From: Monilinia fructicola
Taxonomy: Eukaryota > Ascomycota > Leotiomycetes > Helotiales > Sclerotiniaceae
Assembly (NCBI GenBank): GCA_008692225.1
Contig: VICG01000001.1
Location: forward strand, 1,662,501 to 1,726,500
Direction of reading: 5' to 3'
Length of the DNA: 64,000 nucleotides
This document shows, piece by piece, positions 53,091 through 64,000 of this stretch. Position 1 is the first letter of the stretch. Every line of letters starts with the position of its first letter. The translations under genes and the position numbers were made by a program. Under the pieces are notes generated by a model. The model worked only from the letters and a program-made list of their open reading frames with translations, made no database searches and was not told the DNA's origin.

Positions 53091-55893
53091 TTACCATCCA
53101 ATGGCTTCAATTTCAGCAAGTTCAGCTGCATTAAAGGCCATCCCATCATCTACGACATCTTCTTCATAATCTTCTGGACCCATGATACCTCCATGGATGG
53201 CATACATATGCTCATAGCACTGCGGCGCCGTAGAGAATGTGCCAAAACAGATCCAGCAGATATGAATTTTACAAGAACCGCAGATCATGTGACTACAACC
53301 GCCGTTCTTAAGAATGATAGCGTAGCATCTGGGGCATCTTTTATAACCTTCCATCAAAATATGCCTCTCAAAGGCTGCCTGTCCTCCTGATGCTTGATAT
53401 TTATATTCTGCACAGGTTTGACCTGTATGAGAAAGATGACATGAGACGCATATTTCGGTGAGACATATGGTGCAGATGCGGGACTTGATCGGAAGATTTA
53501 CTCGATATATATTCCTACAGTCCGGAGCTGGACAGTAGTGAAATTCATTCGGATGTCTCCGAACGTAGGATGTAAATGATCCCTCAAGGATCCCTTCAAA
53601 AGCAGCAGAATTTAGATTCTCTTGAATCTCTTGCAAAGAGAGAACAACTTGGCACTCATATGCCTCGCAACAGATGGATACTTCTGTGTCGCCAGTGGCT
53701 TTGGAAGAGCAAAGATTCTCGAAACATTGAGAGCAATACAAGTGGCCGCACCTCGTACGGAGTGGGGACTCAGCCGGACACCAACAGATGCTGCAGTCGT
53801 CTTCCTCCTCAATGGCCTCGCCGCTCCTAGTTACAATGCTCTTGGTTTCTAAGATTGCCATAGCTGTATTATACTCATCGGGACCGCCTTCAATTAAGAG
53901 TCTTCTTGGAGTAGATAAGGTATCGATTGAAGCAACATCCTTTCCAAGAGCTGATACAATCTGCCGAAACCCACCTATTGATAGCCACAAATAGTTTTGC
54001 GTATTGAGTGCGATGGAATAACCCACCAAACCCGATTTAACCATGCTATCGAGAGTATATTGAGCTTTCTCGGTAGCTCGAGCTAGGCCGTAAAGGCGAA
54101 GTCGCTGTCCCACTCTATCGCGATCGATTATGACCTCAAAGTCTTTCTCGATTTGCTTAATCTTATTCAATCCAGCCGGTTGCATGAAATGATCATTCCA
54201 AATTGGTTTATCACCAGCCATAGCCACGATGCCACTTAATAGCTTCTCCAGGTCTTCCTTGGCATGCTTAAAGTCGTCTCCATAGTCTCCCTCGATTTTG
54301 AGAGAGATGAACCGCTGAGCAAGATCGGTGCTATGATACAATCCAAGAAAGATACGTTGTTCAACCCAGATCTTTCTATAAGCTTCTATCTGCGATTGCA
54401 AAATCAAATACACTTTTGTAGTGACTTTAAACTTGACTGAAATGATTTGTTGGACCATGAGCTTTCCTTTGCCCAAGATCTCAATATGCTTGTCGTTCAA
54501 CTGCATAATTGCCTCTCGAGCATCTGGATCATGTTGAAATCCAACTCTGACTTTGATTCTCTTAGATGCCGTGTCTTGGACAGGATCCCAAGAAGCAAGA
54601 GGTCCAATAGCTGAGCACAGTGCCTTGACATAGTCACGAGTCTCTTCCTCGGATGCTTCATAAATCTTTTTCCCAATAGCCACTTCATTCGGCCTGTATC
54701 TCTCATCGATAGCACCTATGATATCGCTTTTGTCTGCAAGTATTGGTATGTTTTTTAACATGCATAGGAACTTGTAATTGCAGTCATATCGACGGTCAGA
54801 AACGATCGGTTGATCGCAAGTCAAAACCTTTCCGGCGACTCTATAGTGGCCCTGGTTGAAGTTTCGGCATACTGCTTTGGCAATGTTCTTATCGGCAAAC
54901 TTTAAGAGTGCTAGCTTTGAAGGTCGATACCAGGAGCAAGCGACCTTGCAACAGTTGACCCCGCGTGATGTATCGGAAGTTGAGAAAAAATAGGTGGGAA
55001 CCGGGGTTGCTTTTAGCTGAGCGTACATTTCCGTCTCTCTCCAATCAGATTCGAGTTGTTCGCTCAAAGCTGGGCCAATCATAGGTCTTTCGATTCGAAG
55101 GTATGCTGAGACAGAGAGTGGGGTTCCGAGGCCGGTGATTCGAATACAAATGCCAGGTACCTCAATACCTAGCGCAGCTAGCATGGTCTCAATAAAACGA
55201 AGATTTGTATCTTGGGGCAACCCAGTTATCTTGATTGTGGTGAAGTCAGATGCGACTGAAAGTTTGTATACTTTTGCTCCATCTCCGAATGTTGCCATAC
55301 CTCCCGAGAGCACGCGTGTGATCATATCAGCGGGTGTGTTATCCTGTGTTAGATATCAGTCTCGAATTAAATGTGCTAGTAGTATGGGAATGGACAAGAC
55401 ATACATAATTCTTTATAACTCTCGGTACCACCGCCAATGAGGTAGAAGGTTCTATGCTGATAGCGTGGGGGGAGATCGATTGAGGTGTATTGATAACTTC
55501 AACCGGATTAACTAGTTGACTGGTAGAATGTACATTGAGCTCATTCGAGGTATGCTGAAACTTGCAATGGTCCCCTCTGGTACAATTGCCTCTTACAGAG
55601 AAGCTGCAGATATCATTGCGCGTTGGCATTCCTGAAGAAGCTGACATCTTAAGTTCGTGACTGAAAGGACAACCATCACCCTTTTGACAAAGCCCCTTTG
55701 CGAAGAATTTGCATGCGATCAGAGCTTGTGATTGAGGGCGTAGAAGTTGACTGGGACGTTGATTTTCAATATTGAGATCCAATCGATCCATTGATGGAAG
55801 CGCGGCTGCTGTGGAATCAGTTTCATGGCTGTATCGACATACTTCTCCACGACCACAACCAGTAATAGTTGTGAAGTACTTGCAAGGTACCAT
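53091..55893 (-). CDS. CCCH zinc-finger / RBR-type E3 ubiquitin ligase
   Basis: Two exons, 55893-55405 and 55343-53091, with a 61-bp intron (GTATGT...ACAG) in phase 0; 913 residues with an intact frame. Three CCCH fingers lie in the first 130 residues (CKYFTTITGCGRGEVCRYSH, CKFFAKGLCQKGDGCPFSH, CSFSVRGNCTRGDHCKFQH), suggesting RNA binding. A long middle region (about 170-660) resembles helicase-associated/RNA-recognition parts of similar fungal proteins, but I see no helicase motifs. The C-terminus is a RING1-IBR-RING2 module: RING1 DDCSICWCPAESPLRTRCGH, IBR with FHYCPAPDCRNIY and CTICLTEICVSC, and RING2 RCPRCYAIILKNGGCSHMIC, where the Cys of GGCSHM is the expected catalytic cysteine that carries ubiquitin. 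Substrate unknown. A broken partial copy lies 1.4 kb downstream in opposite orientation. Confidence 0.92.
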
Positions 55894-56609
55894 CTTTGAT
55901 GTTTGATGCTCTTGTTTGATGGTGAGTGTTCGTCAATTTGCTGATGTCTTGGTTTTCTTTGAGAGTCAAAATAGAAATTTGAGGAATGAAAATTTATCTT
56001 CTTCAGCGCTTCGTAATTTAAGGCAGGCAAGTGAATGGCTTTGGGATGAGACGAGAATGAATAAATGAGATAATTAAGGGGTGAATACGTAGGAATCGTG
56101 TTGATGAAATATTCTTTCAACCCCCCTTCACAACGATCTACCCAAGACGAATTGTTCAAAGCTTCCAATAATCCAATAACCAAGATGGGTGCAAAAATTG
56201 AATTCTCTTGGAAATAGCAGAATAGTAGAATAACCAAAACAGTGAGAGTTGGGTGTTTCTAGGTACACCTCATCGTCGTGGGAAATGTTGTTTGGAGAGA
56301 CACTAGGTATTGGTAACTAGTGATCCAAAACACGAGTATCCATCCAAATGATAAGTTATATTGAGGGAGTCAAACTTGAGATGATAGTCTTCCAAGATTT
56401 TCTGAAATCATACCAAAAACAGTGGATGAGTTGGTTAGTAATGAAGTCTTTTTGTGAAGTCTTTTGGTCTGAAAATGATGAATAAACAATCCATATTTGA
56501 CTTTGTCAAGTGAAGAAGGAGCAAGGAGACAAACCTTTCAACTACTAGATACAATCCATCCATTCATCTCTCCCTTCGCAGACTCATCGAGCTTGTCAAA
56601 TCACAAGTC
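55894..56609. other. Intergenic region upstream of the RBR gene
   Basis: About 716 bp, AT-rich, promoter and leader of the RBR gene and the 3' flank of the MYND gene. No further feature seen. Confidence 0.5.
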
Positions 56610-58523
56610 CTACGTCAAACTTTCCCATTCTACATATCTTTCCGAACCTGACTGTCCTGATGCCAACAGCATATCAAACTCCTTTTGCTTTGCCCCCATT
56701 CGCAACCTCAGAGGCCACTTATCAACCAGTGTATGTTTCGTTTTCATCTTCATTCCAGTATTCAAACTGAGCTGATCCAAGGAACATTCCTTCATAAACT
56801 TGTCAAAGGGTTTGTCAACATTCCGAAACATAGATCGCGCATCATTGTACCTGAGGAAGTCGGCATTCGACGCTTCACGACCCAAGAATAATTTCGGATC
56901 CAATGGCATGTACTTATTTAGTCTCTCTATTTCGAATTTCATGTCGCCAAGGTAATCTTCTACAGTAGAGCATTCATGTACAGCGTTGATGAACAAGGCA
57001 AGGAGAGTGGCATGTGGATTTTGTGATTTGCGCTTTAGGTAGGGAGCGAATGTCGTGAGAAGCTTCACAGGACCAATATAACCGCGATCTCCAATGTTTG
57101 ATACCTAAATCTTGTCAGAAATTTTGAAACTCTAATTTTAGATGCTCACAGATCTTTACCTCAATCCTGTCAAAGTGTTGTTTTTCGATACCGCGCTCCT
57201 TCATAAGACCTGGCAGATCTAGTGCATCGAGCTCAAATAGCTGAAAGTGGACTTGCAAATTCCTGATTCTCTCGCAAAAATTACGAAGCTGATATTGAAG
57301 GTAGAAGTAAAGGCTGCCATAGATGTCGTTCCGAGCAGGAGGAGGGTTTGACAAGAACTCTTCGAAAGCCCATCCATCCAGTGGGTCGGCAGAGTCCATC
57401 ATCGGCCAGAAGTCAGTGCTTTGAAATAATGTTCTGCCATTGGGTTAGTCATTGTAATATTAAAAGAGTTGGGATTGTGTACGGATTTGGTGTGTTGAAA
57501 TCATTGCGCGACTGTCCAAATGGTAGAAGTATGCCATCAGTGCGGAACTTGGTAGCACAGACACGCCAGGCAGGTGGACGGGTATAGAATGCTCGATCAA
57601 TATAGTCTCTCCTCAAGGGCGACAATGTAGTTTCAGTCATCACTTTTTGAGCCTGGCTGGCTGACCATCCATATGGCACTTTGAAAAATGCTGGAAGAAG
57701 ATCCCACGAAGCCTTTGATAAGATCAAACTCAAACTTCGAGTGCCGAATACCCAAGTTTTGGACTGTAAAGATTTTTCAGGGCGGCCTTGAATTTTCGAA
57801 CAGATGTCCTCAATCAAGGGAAGGACTTGCTCTTGAATTTGGTGGAGTATGGGTCCGGGTATGAATGCAGAGTACCAGATGTGTATCATGATGTCTGCTG
57901 CTTGCATGGGATCAAACACGAGAGCTATTAGAAGCAAGATCACATTCCGAGCGACAATATCAAAGTCCCTATCGTTAATTATAACCTCACATTTTCCATT
58001 GTACGTAGTTGGGAGTCCGATCAAAGACTTCACAACGTTTCTGATATCTCCCGATGCTAGACAATGATTAGCCTCTGGTTGCCTCGCAGCTTTCACTCTT
58101 ACCTGCAAACAAAAGATTGAATTGCTCTGGAAACTCTTTCCCCTCATTCTTGGAACTCTGGACCATATCAATAGCAGGAACGTTACCCCACAGATACTTT
58201 TTTCTTCCATGTTGAACCATAGTCACCCATTCTTTCATTGAAACACCACCAGGTGCACCGTCATCGCTAGCGCCAATAAAAGCAGGCCTTCGTTTTTCGA
58301 CATCCCACTGAGGTCTCCACGACTGCTTGATGAATGGAGACCTGCAATCCGCTTTATGTACCTTCCAATGTGCAAGTTGACATTCTTTACCACAGTACTG
58401 AACCAAGTAACACCCATTACATGCTTTTGATCCAATCTTAGCACAAGCCACGGTTTTTCCATCTATAATCTGATCGGTATTTGCGCAAGCAAACTGGTGA
58501 GACATCGGATAAGATGAGGCCAT
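56610..58523 (-). CDS. MYND-type zinc-finger protein with a C-terminal fungal domain (DUF4470-like)
   Basis: Four exons: 58523-58103, 58056-57483, 57433-57160 and 57104-56610, with introns of 46, 49 and 55 bp, all GT-AG and in phase, giving 587 residues. The N-terminus carries a MYND finger (CAKIGSKACNGCYLVQYCG followed by ECQLAHWKVHKADC), a protein-protein interaction module. The rest (WGNVPAIDMVQ, ILLLIALVFDPMQAADIMIH, GTRSLSLILSKASWDLLPAF, WRVCATKFRTDGILLPFGQS) matches fungal MYND proteins with a DUF4470-type region, and the C-terminus (KYMPLDPKLFLGREASNADF) is conserved-looking. The frame is intact. The molecular role is not known. Confidence 0.85.
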
Positions 58524-60455
58524 GATGGATTCCCAAGTATCACCGGATCATATTCAGTAGAACGGAATACGAAAAGAAAGAACAGACACTCTTATATACG
58601 GCTCAGAATGCGTTATAATTATTTACAAAGTAGAACGAATTCAGACATGATTCGGTGCTACACAGCAGGAACTATATTGCAGGGTATTAATTGGAGCCAC
58701 TTCATTCAACAATTTAATGTAACGTGCCGAGGAACAGCTGCATCTTACCGTCGTCGAAAGAAACAATCTTGCAGCTGTAAAAGTATGTGTACAGTTTTCG
58801 TTTGCATTGCAGCGCTGGCATCTCTGGCCTGGGAAAATGCCTTTCGGATTCCAGTCCAATAGCTGAGTTTCTAGTTATCCTGTATTGGCATCTTAGTCCT
58901 GGACTTGCGACGCCCCCCCCATCGGATCTCTCATTTAAAGAATCATGCTTATTCCATAGTTGAATTTCAAAACTTTGTGATAGATTTCGAGAAGAACGAA
59001 GCTGATACTCCCGTCAGATCTAGATCTTACTCAAGTCTAGGAGTAAGAATAAACGATTGCGACGATATCTGCAAGTCAATCATGCGCTTCTTGCTCTTCC
59101 TAATTGGAAATGGGAGAGCGTGTCCAAGTCCTCCAATGCCAAGCCTAAACCTCAAGTCGCTCGTCTCAACGTTATTGGAAAGTTTGTCAATAACATAGTC
59201 TCTGGGCAAGAGAGCCCAGACGAAGAAGACAACACTCGTAGTCAAGAAGCGAGCGGGGGCCAGATAGACTGCCGCCCTAAGTAACATGGTAGCCTGATTG
59301 TAGCACAAAGCACAGCTGTCTGGGTACCCGTCACCACAAGAGGGCCAGGATTTATCTGTACCATCCAGAAAGAAGAAAAACTTGTCATTTTCTCATCAGC
59401 GTCCCGCCCCGGCTACAAGCAGCACGGAACTTAGCATATAAGGGATGATACAGGCCCACTTCTAGGGCCCGCTGAGTCGATCGCCCCAGGATCCTCTAGC
59501 AGAGTATCAGCCATGATACAAATTCCAAAACGTGTCATACACGCGTGCGATCTTGATACCGGAATCTATGAGAGCAGCGCGATCCGAGTGCAAAGTCCAC
59601 CAGCCGAAATTAACGTCCATATGAAGCGAATTATAGTGACCACGAAGGGTGTTTCGCTAAGAGACGAAGGGCCTCCTCGGCTTGGAACAAGAAAAGGAAG
59701 GCGGCGACGAGGGAAATTGCCTGAGCCCATGCTAAAACACGGCCCTTCATGGCAACAGCGGAATCATCATAGTTCATGACTCTTAGCAGTTTTCCCTGGC
59801 GGGATCTGGTGAGATCCGAATCACATCTACGTCGCTGCTAGCACGATTGCGAGTTTTGTGTTTGACCGGCTTCCCAGAGTGCCGAACATCCATCAGAGAT
59901 GGAGTTCGCCAAAATCCGGCCTTTGGAATATTTTCGATTGGGGTACCATATATGTATGGCTCTCGTTCATGCAACATCAGGAGGTGTCTTTTTGTAGTGG
60001 ATCGATTACCTGATATGGTCTCAATCCACTTGGATTGCTGATGTTAGAGCTTGGTAGGTAGGCTAAGCAGTAAGCGGGGCTATACCGATCGTGTCGATTA
60101 TCTACGGCAAAGGGGATATGAAAGGTACATATTGTCTCATAAAGTTCTTTTAATTTCAAAGATGGTGTAGTGAACTTTCTTTGAAAAGAAACCCGAGAGA
60201 AAATGGTGGACTTTTGGCAGGGCCCAAGGGTCAATAAATGTGCGTTGCAGTCGTTATACGATATGTGGTTCACAGAGACGGGAGCTACCTGGTGGTATGT
60301 ACGAGTGTCGCAAAATACTTTTGATTGTTGATTCTTCCCTTATGTACAATGAACCGCCAATAATTTCGCTATACAACATATCATACAAGAATTGAAGCCC
60401 CCCTCTCACTTTCCCTCGTTTGGACATCCCCGAACTTCACCGCCCCTCTTTCAAT
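58524..60455. other. Intergenic region, no gene supported
   Basis: About 1.9 kb. A plus-strand ORF at 59513-59779 is basic and short without recognisable features. No RNA gene or repeat recognised. Confidence 0.45.
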
Positions 60456-61139
60456 CTATGTCATGGAAGGAATGTTAATCTCGGCGATCTTCCAGATCTT
60501 ACCTCCTTGTTCGCTGGTAAGTCCGGAATAAGTAGTTCCTTGACTAACTGACAAAGTCTTTCCGAAATTTGGATCAGCAGATGCCAAAGTGATAGCTGTG
60601 TTGATGTACTGTTGCTTTGCAATGGTAGGCGTGCAACCACCATCGCATTCCGTTCCGGTTCCCCATCCCGTCATTCTACCAGAAGGGTAGCTGAAACTGC
60701 TGAGTGCTGCACCAGTAAGAGCGTTGGTGACGGTTTGAGTCCAGTTGCCAGAGGTGGCATCAAAGTCGTAATCAATGAGGACGTGATCGGTACCAGAGAC
60801 CGGAGAGTAATTGGCGTCTAGTTGACCGAAAGAGCCGAAGAGTGAGGCGCGGACGCACCATTGGCCAGTTACAGCACCGCACCAGTCGTTGGATGGCCAG
60901 GATTCGAGAGTAGTTTGGATGAGATCGCCGGTACCATTGGACATGCCGGGCCAGAGGAAAAGTTCACCGGCTTGGGTAGGGGGTGCGGGACCGGGGATGA
61001 GGGTGGTGGTTGAATGGAGGATGTGGGAAGTGGTTGGGCCGAGAGAGAGAGCACCACCCCAGGAATCACGACGGAGGACTCCAGGAGCTGCCTGGACGGC
61101 TACTGCAAGTGCAGAAGCGAGGAGAGTTGAGGTAAGCAT
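60456..61139 (-). CDS. Secreted protein of unknown function
   Basis: Single exon of 228 codons. I start it at the ATG at 61139 (MLTSTLLASALAVAVQAAPG), a standard signal peptide followed by a dibasic RR site (GVLRRDSWGG). The mature part is rich in Gly, Ser, Thr and aromatic residues (TLIPGPAPPTQAGELFLWPG, MSNGTGDLIQTTLESWPSND, WCGAVTGQWCVRASLFGSFG) with two pairs of cysteines (WCGA/QWC, ECDGGC) and several N-glycosylation sequons (NGT, NWT). It resembles secreted fungal proteins with a concanavalin-like beta-sandwich, but no catalytic residues are recognisable, so function is left open. Confidence 0.8.
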   Translation of the reverse strand: MLTSTLLASALAVAVQAAPGVLRRDSWGGALSLGPTTSHILHSTTTLIPGPAPPTQAGELFLWPGMSNGTGDLIQTTLESWPSNDWCGAVTGQWCVRASLFGSFGQLDANYSPVSGTDHVLIDYDFDATSGNWTQTVTNALTGAALSSFSYPSGRMTGWGTGTECDGGCTPTIAKQQYINTAITLASADPNFGKTLSVSQGTTYSGLTSEQGGKIWKIAEINIPSMT

Positions 61140-64000
61140 TTTGAACAAGAAAGTGAGTAACTTTTGGAATGAGTGTAAGCTATATGCTTGTGATTAGGAG
61201 TATTGGAAGAATGAATTGCTGGGAGTGAAGATACAGAGAGTTTGGAAATCTAGTCATGTTTATATACCAGCAACAGCTAATTGTAATATATAATTCATAT
61301 TGAGTTCCCATACAAATAAATGGGTATCGGGAATGAAAAGCTTGGCTGAGTTTGAATACGATTTAGGCCATTTTGTTCTCACCCCATGCTCAATACTGCT
61401 TAGTGGCGAACGCAAGAAACGCAGTTGACAAGTTACCATGTCGATTTCTGGGCTAGTCGTCTCACAAAAGGGTCAAGTGCTCTCCTATTCCGGCTAAATT
61501 CATATATTTACCTCAGAACTCCTCGCCAGTCTCTAGTCTCCCTTCCCCCCAAATAAACGTTAAAGTCTGGGTCGGCACGGAACAATCCGACTAGTAGAGT
61601 TTATCGTTGGATTAATATTTAACCACAAATCAAGAGTGAAACGTTGCTATATAGCATCTTAGACTAGCTCAAAGAACCAAATCTGGTCTATGCAAAGGAT
61701 TCCAATGATTCGAGTGAAGCTTACCTGGGAGGATCCGTCAATTAAGGTTTATTCAGGGGATGGAGGGAGGTTAATGGCAAACCTTTAGGCCCATTAATAA
61801 GAGATAGCTAGTTTATTGTATCTCTAGACCTCTGATATACAGTAGAAGCATGGAATATGGTGTTCTCGATGGCTTTCGACCCACTAACGTTAACCTCCAT
61901 GTTTCATCTACCGACATGAGAGTTTACCGATGATATTTACCCGATCTTCCAGAAAGTGTTAAAATCAGTAAGCCAATACGATAAGATCTCTACGACGAAT
62001 GATATCTTGAGAAATCACGGAGGAACTTGTCCAGATTCAGCAATCAAGCCATAGTATTTATCAAGTCCTTGGACGCTAGTGACTTTCTCCTGAATTCTGC
62101 ACCGTATCATCTTGAACGAACAGAGTCATTGAGTTAAAATTTCCTTCGTCGGATTCATCGTGTTCTTGGAAGCACGGAATTGTATAGCCCCTGGTACACC
62201 AAATCGTTTTAACCTTAGATCCAGATTCAAGCTCGAGCCAATATTCTCCACTTCACCCGGCACTACACCTATAAGATTGAAGTCTCAACTCCGTACAGTA
62301 TAATTCCCTTTCTTCCGATCATAATCATCTCCACAACAAATGCCGGCAAACCCGTGGCTCGGAAAAATGATAGAATTTATAAAAATCACCGTGTGATATT
62401 ACATCATTGTCGATAATGACTTCGAGTGCCTGCCACCACCTATCCATCTAACCTGCTACCCAGGTGTAGAATATGCCTCGACGGTGAAAGCTTCTATCTT
62501 AATGCAATTGGCTACCAACTAGTGGCCGAAAATGATCAAAATAATATATAGGGATAGAACTACCATCCAAGCATCAAAGTATGCTTATGATTAGGATGGT
62601 GCTTGAAAGCTTGGCGGCCGATGTTACAGGGTTTAGCTGCCAGCTTCTTATATTAAGTGGCCCCTTGGTCTTCATTGAAAAACACTACTCATGAACCCCT
62701 AATTATAACCATCACAGTATTATTAAACTTGTTGTTTCAAGGGCAAGGGTGGAGAATACACCCTAACAATGTCGTATGATGTACGAAAATCAACGCATTG
62801 AAATTTGAAAGAGCAAAGCACCTATGGATATTTCCATGTGTAGAAAAAGTCTCAAGGGGCACTTGCACGAGGTTGCTTGTTTTCAAATGTATAAATACCG
62901 TATGATTCTCGTCAACAATAAAAATTGAATGAGGTATGTATGTGCTTCTAACAACGGAAAACCTTCTGACTTCGAGAGGACAGGAAAATACAAAGTATGA
63001 AAAAGAGAGAAGACAGAAAGCTATGGAGGGAGGTAGGTACAACGGTACATAGTCTTATTTCTGTCTCAAACGCTTTGCTTTTAGCAACAACCAGATCATG
63101 CTGCTTACATTAAGTCCTTGAGAGTGAAGGCAGTTTTAAACTGAAATTGGAGCATATCTTGTTTATAAGAAAGGCAATATACCTAGGTAAGCTTCTATAC
63201 AGATTGATTGTCAAAATTCCTTGTTATTATAGATGTCAAGTCCGGCAATCTTAAGGCTTTGAGCATGATTATTCGTTAATTGTGTAGGAGTTGTGCTGGC
63301 GATGAAGCTACATTGAGCTGATGTGTGGTGAGTTCAATAAAAGTAGATACTGGTATTTTGAATACACAAAGTCCATCTGGTTCTTGATATCACGAAGGAT
63401 GGCGTTGTTTTTTTTTCCAGTGACCGAAATGTCAGAAAGTCGATGTCGCGAAGGATAGGGTTGTCTGTTTTTAAGTAACCGAACGGCCAGAAAGTTTGCT
63501 GTAGCTGCGAAGATTCCAAGTCGATCGAAAGTTGGTAGTTTCAACGTCCCCAACGAGTTATCATTCTTATAGTTCTTGAATATATCCGAATATCTCGGAT
63601 AGACTTTGCCAACCTCCGAAATGAATGGCACGAGGTACAGAGTACAGATGAGAGAATATCCAGTTTTTGTGTTGCGCAATGTTACCCCTCCTCCGCACCC
63701 CCAACAAGTCATGAATGGTACCAGCTACCATTGGCTGAATAGTTTCGGTTTCGTTGTTGGTTAGGCATTTGAGGAATGATCGGTCCGTCATTCATGCCAG
63801 ATAAGTCAATTTATGAGCAAATAATCTTTGATAAACACATTCATAGAAGATGGCGGCCATACTCCGCGTCCGTATGAGTTGGAACTTGGATGCGATAAGA
63901 TAGATAGATACCCAGGTACTCGAGTAGATATAAGAGAAAGACATCTCCGTACCACCTGGTAAGATGTCCTTTCTAGGTTTCCCCATGTTCCTCTATGTTG
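61140..64000. other. Terminal intergenic region, no gene supported
   Basis: About 2.9 kb. Short ORFs on both strands (for example 62737-63042 and 63308-63712, minus) lack domains and splice signals. Contains an ACCTAGGT palindrome at about 63180 and a TACGGAGTAC-like motif near 62292. The part next to 61140 is the upstream region of the secreted protein. Confidence 0.45.

Noticed and set aside
53576..53994. Plus-strand ORFs of 68-84 codons
   Set aside because: Antisense shadows of the RBR ligase exon.
63308..63712. 134-codon minus-strand ORF
   Set aside because: No domain; contains two near-repeated segments (about 63360-63430 and 63440-63500) that suggest non-coding duplication.

Overview
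This window is nuclear DNA of a filamentous ascomycete. Genes are split by short GT-AG introns (46-112 bp in most cases, up to 245 bp), the intergenic stretches are long and AT-rich, and the gene content is typical of Pezizomycotina: a fungal rhodopsin-domain membrane protein, a btgE-type GH17 cell-wall protein, a rhamnogalacturonan acetylesterase, an AAA ATPase of the DUF7025 kind and a class II DAHP synthase. Pectin-side-chain enzymes and the general protein style suggest a Leotiomycete such as Botrytis, Sclerotinia or Monilinia. That placement is inference from family memory, not a search result.

Layout. 1-2.2 kb: the 5' part of a molybdenum-cofactor sulfurase (minus, cut by the window edge) diverges from a mitochondrial ribosomal protein of the Fe/Mn-SOD fold. 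3.4-4.7 kb: a single-pass Cys-rich membrane protein. 4.7-9.0 kb: gene-free, with a long AT microsatellite. 9.05-12.03 kb: a btgE-like GH17 glucanase with a Pro/Ala/Ser repeat region and several reading-frame breaks. 13.5-14.7 kb: an ice-binding-like (DUF3494) secreted protein. 17.1-21.3 kb: a ten-exon AAA ATPase. 22.7 kb: an intron-containing tRNA-Glu. 23.7-24.5 kb: a C2H2 zinc-finger gene. 25.6-26.7 kb: an unrecognised decayed coding region. 27.3-31.0 kb: two folylpolyglutamate synthase genes arranged tail to tail. 31-37.5 kb: gene-poor, with hairpins and coding remnants. 37.5-39.0 kb: a 7-TM rhodopsin-domain protein. 40.7-43.5 kb: a HYPK-type UBA protein divergent from a class II DAHP synthase. 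45.8-46.6 kb: a rhamnogalacturonan acetylesterase. 46.6-53 kb: gene-poor with tandem repeats and a broken inverted copy of part of the next gene. 53.1-55.9 kb: a CCCH-RBR E3 ubiquitin ligase. 56.6-58.5 kb: a MYND-finger protein. 60.5-61.1 kb: a secreted protein of unknown function. 61.1-64 kb: no gene seen.

Functional themes are housekeeping metabolism (folate polyglutamylation, shikimate pathway entry, Mo cofactor), translation and nascent-chain factors (mitoribosome, HYPK), cell-wall and secreted proteins (GH17, pectin esterase, ice-binding-like) and regulation (zinc finger, RBR ligase, MYND). No cluster or operon-like pathway is evident.

The most striking whole-window observation is a set of one-base length differences, mostly in short homopolymers, that break otherwise well-conserved frames in at least five genes (GH17, ice-binding-like, both folylpolyglutamate synthases, pectin acetylesterase). 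Nine other genes are intact across every exon. Consensus sequence error is the simplest explanation, but real loss of function cannot be excluded for the GH17 gene, which carries six to eight lesions.
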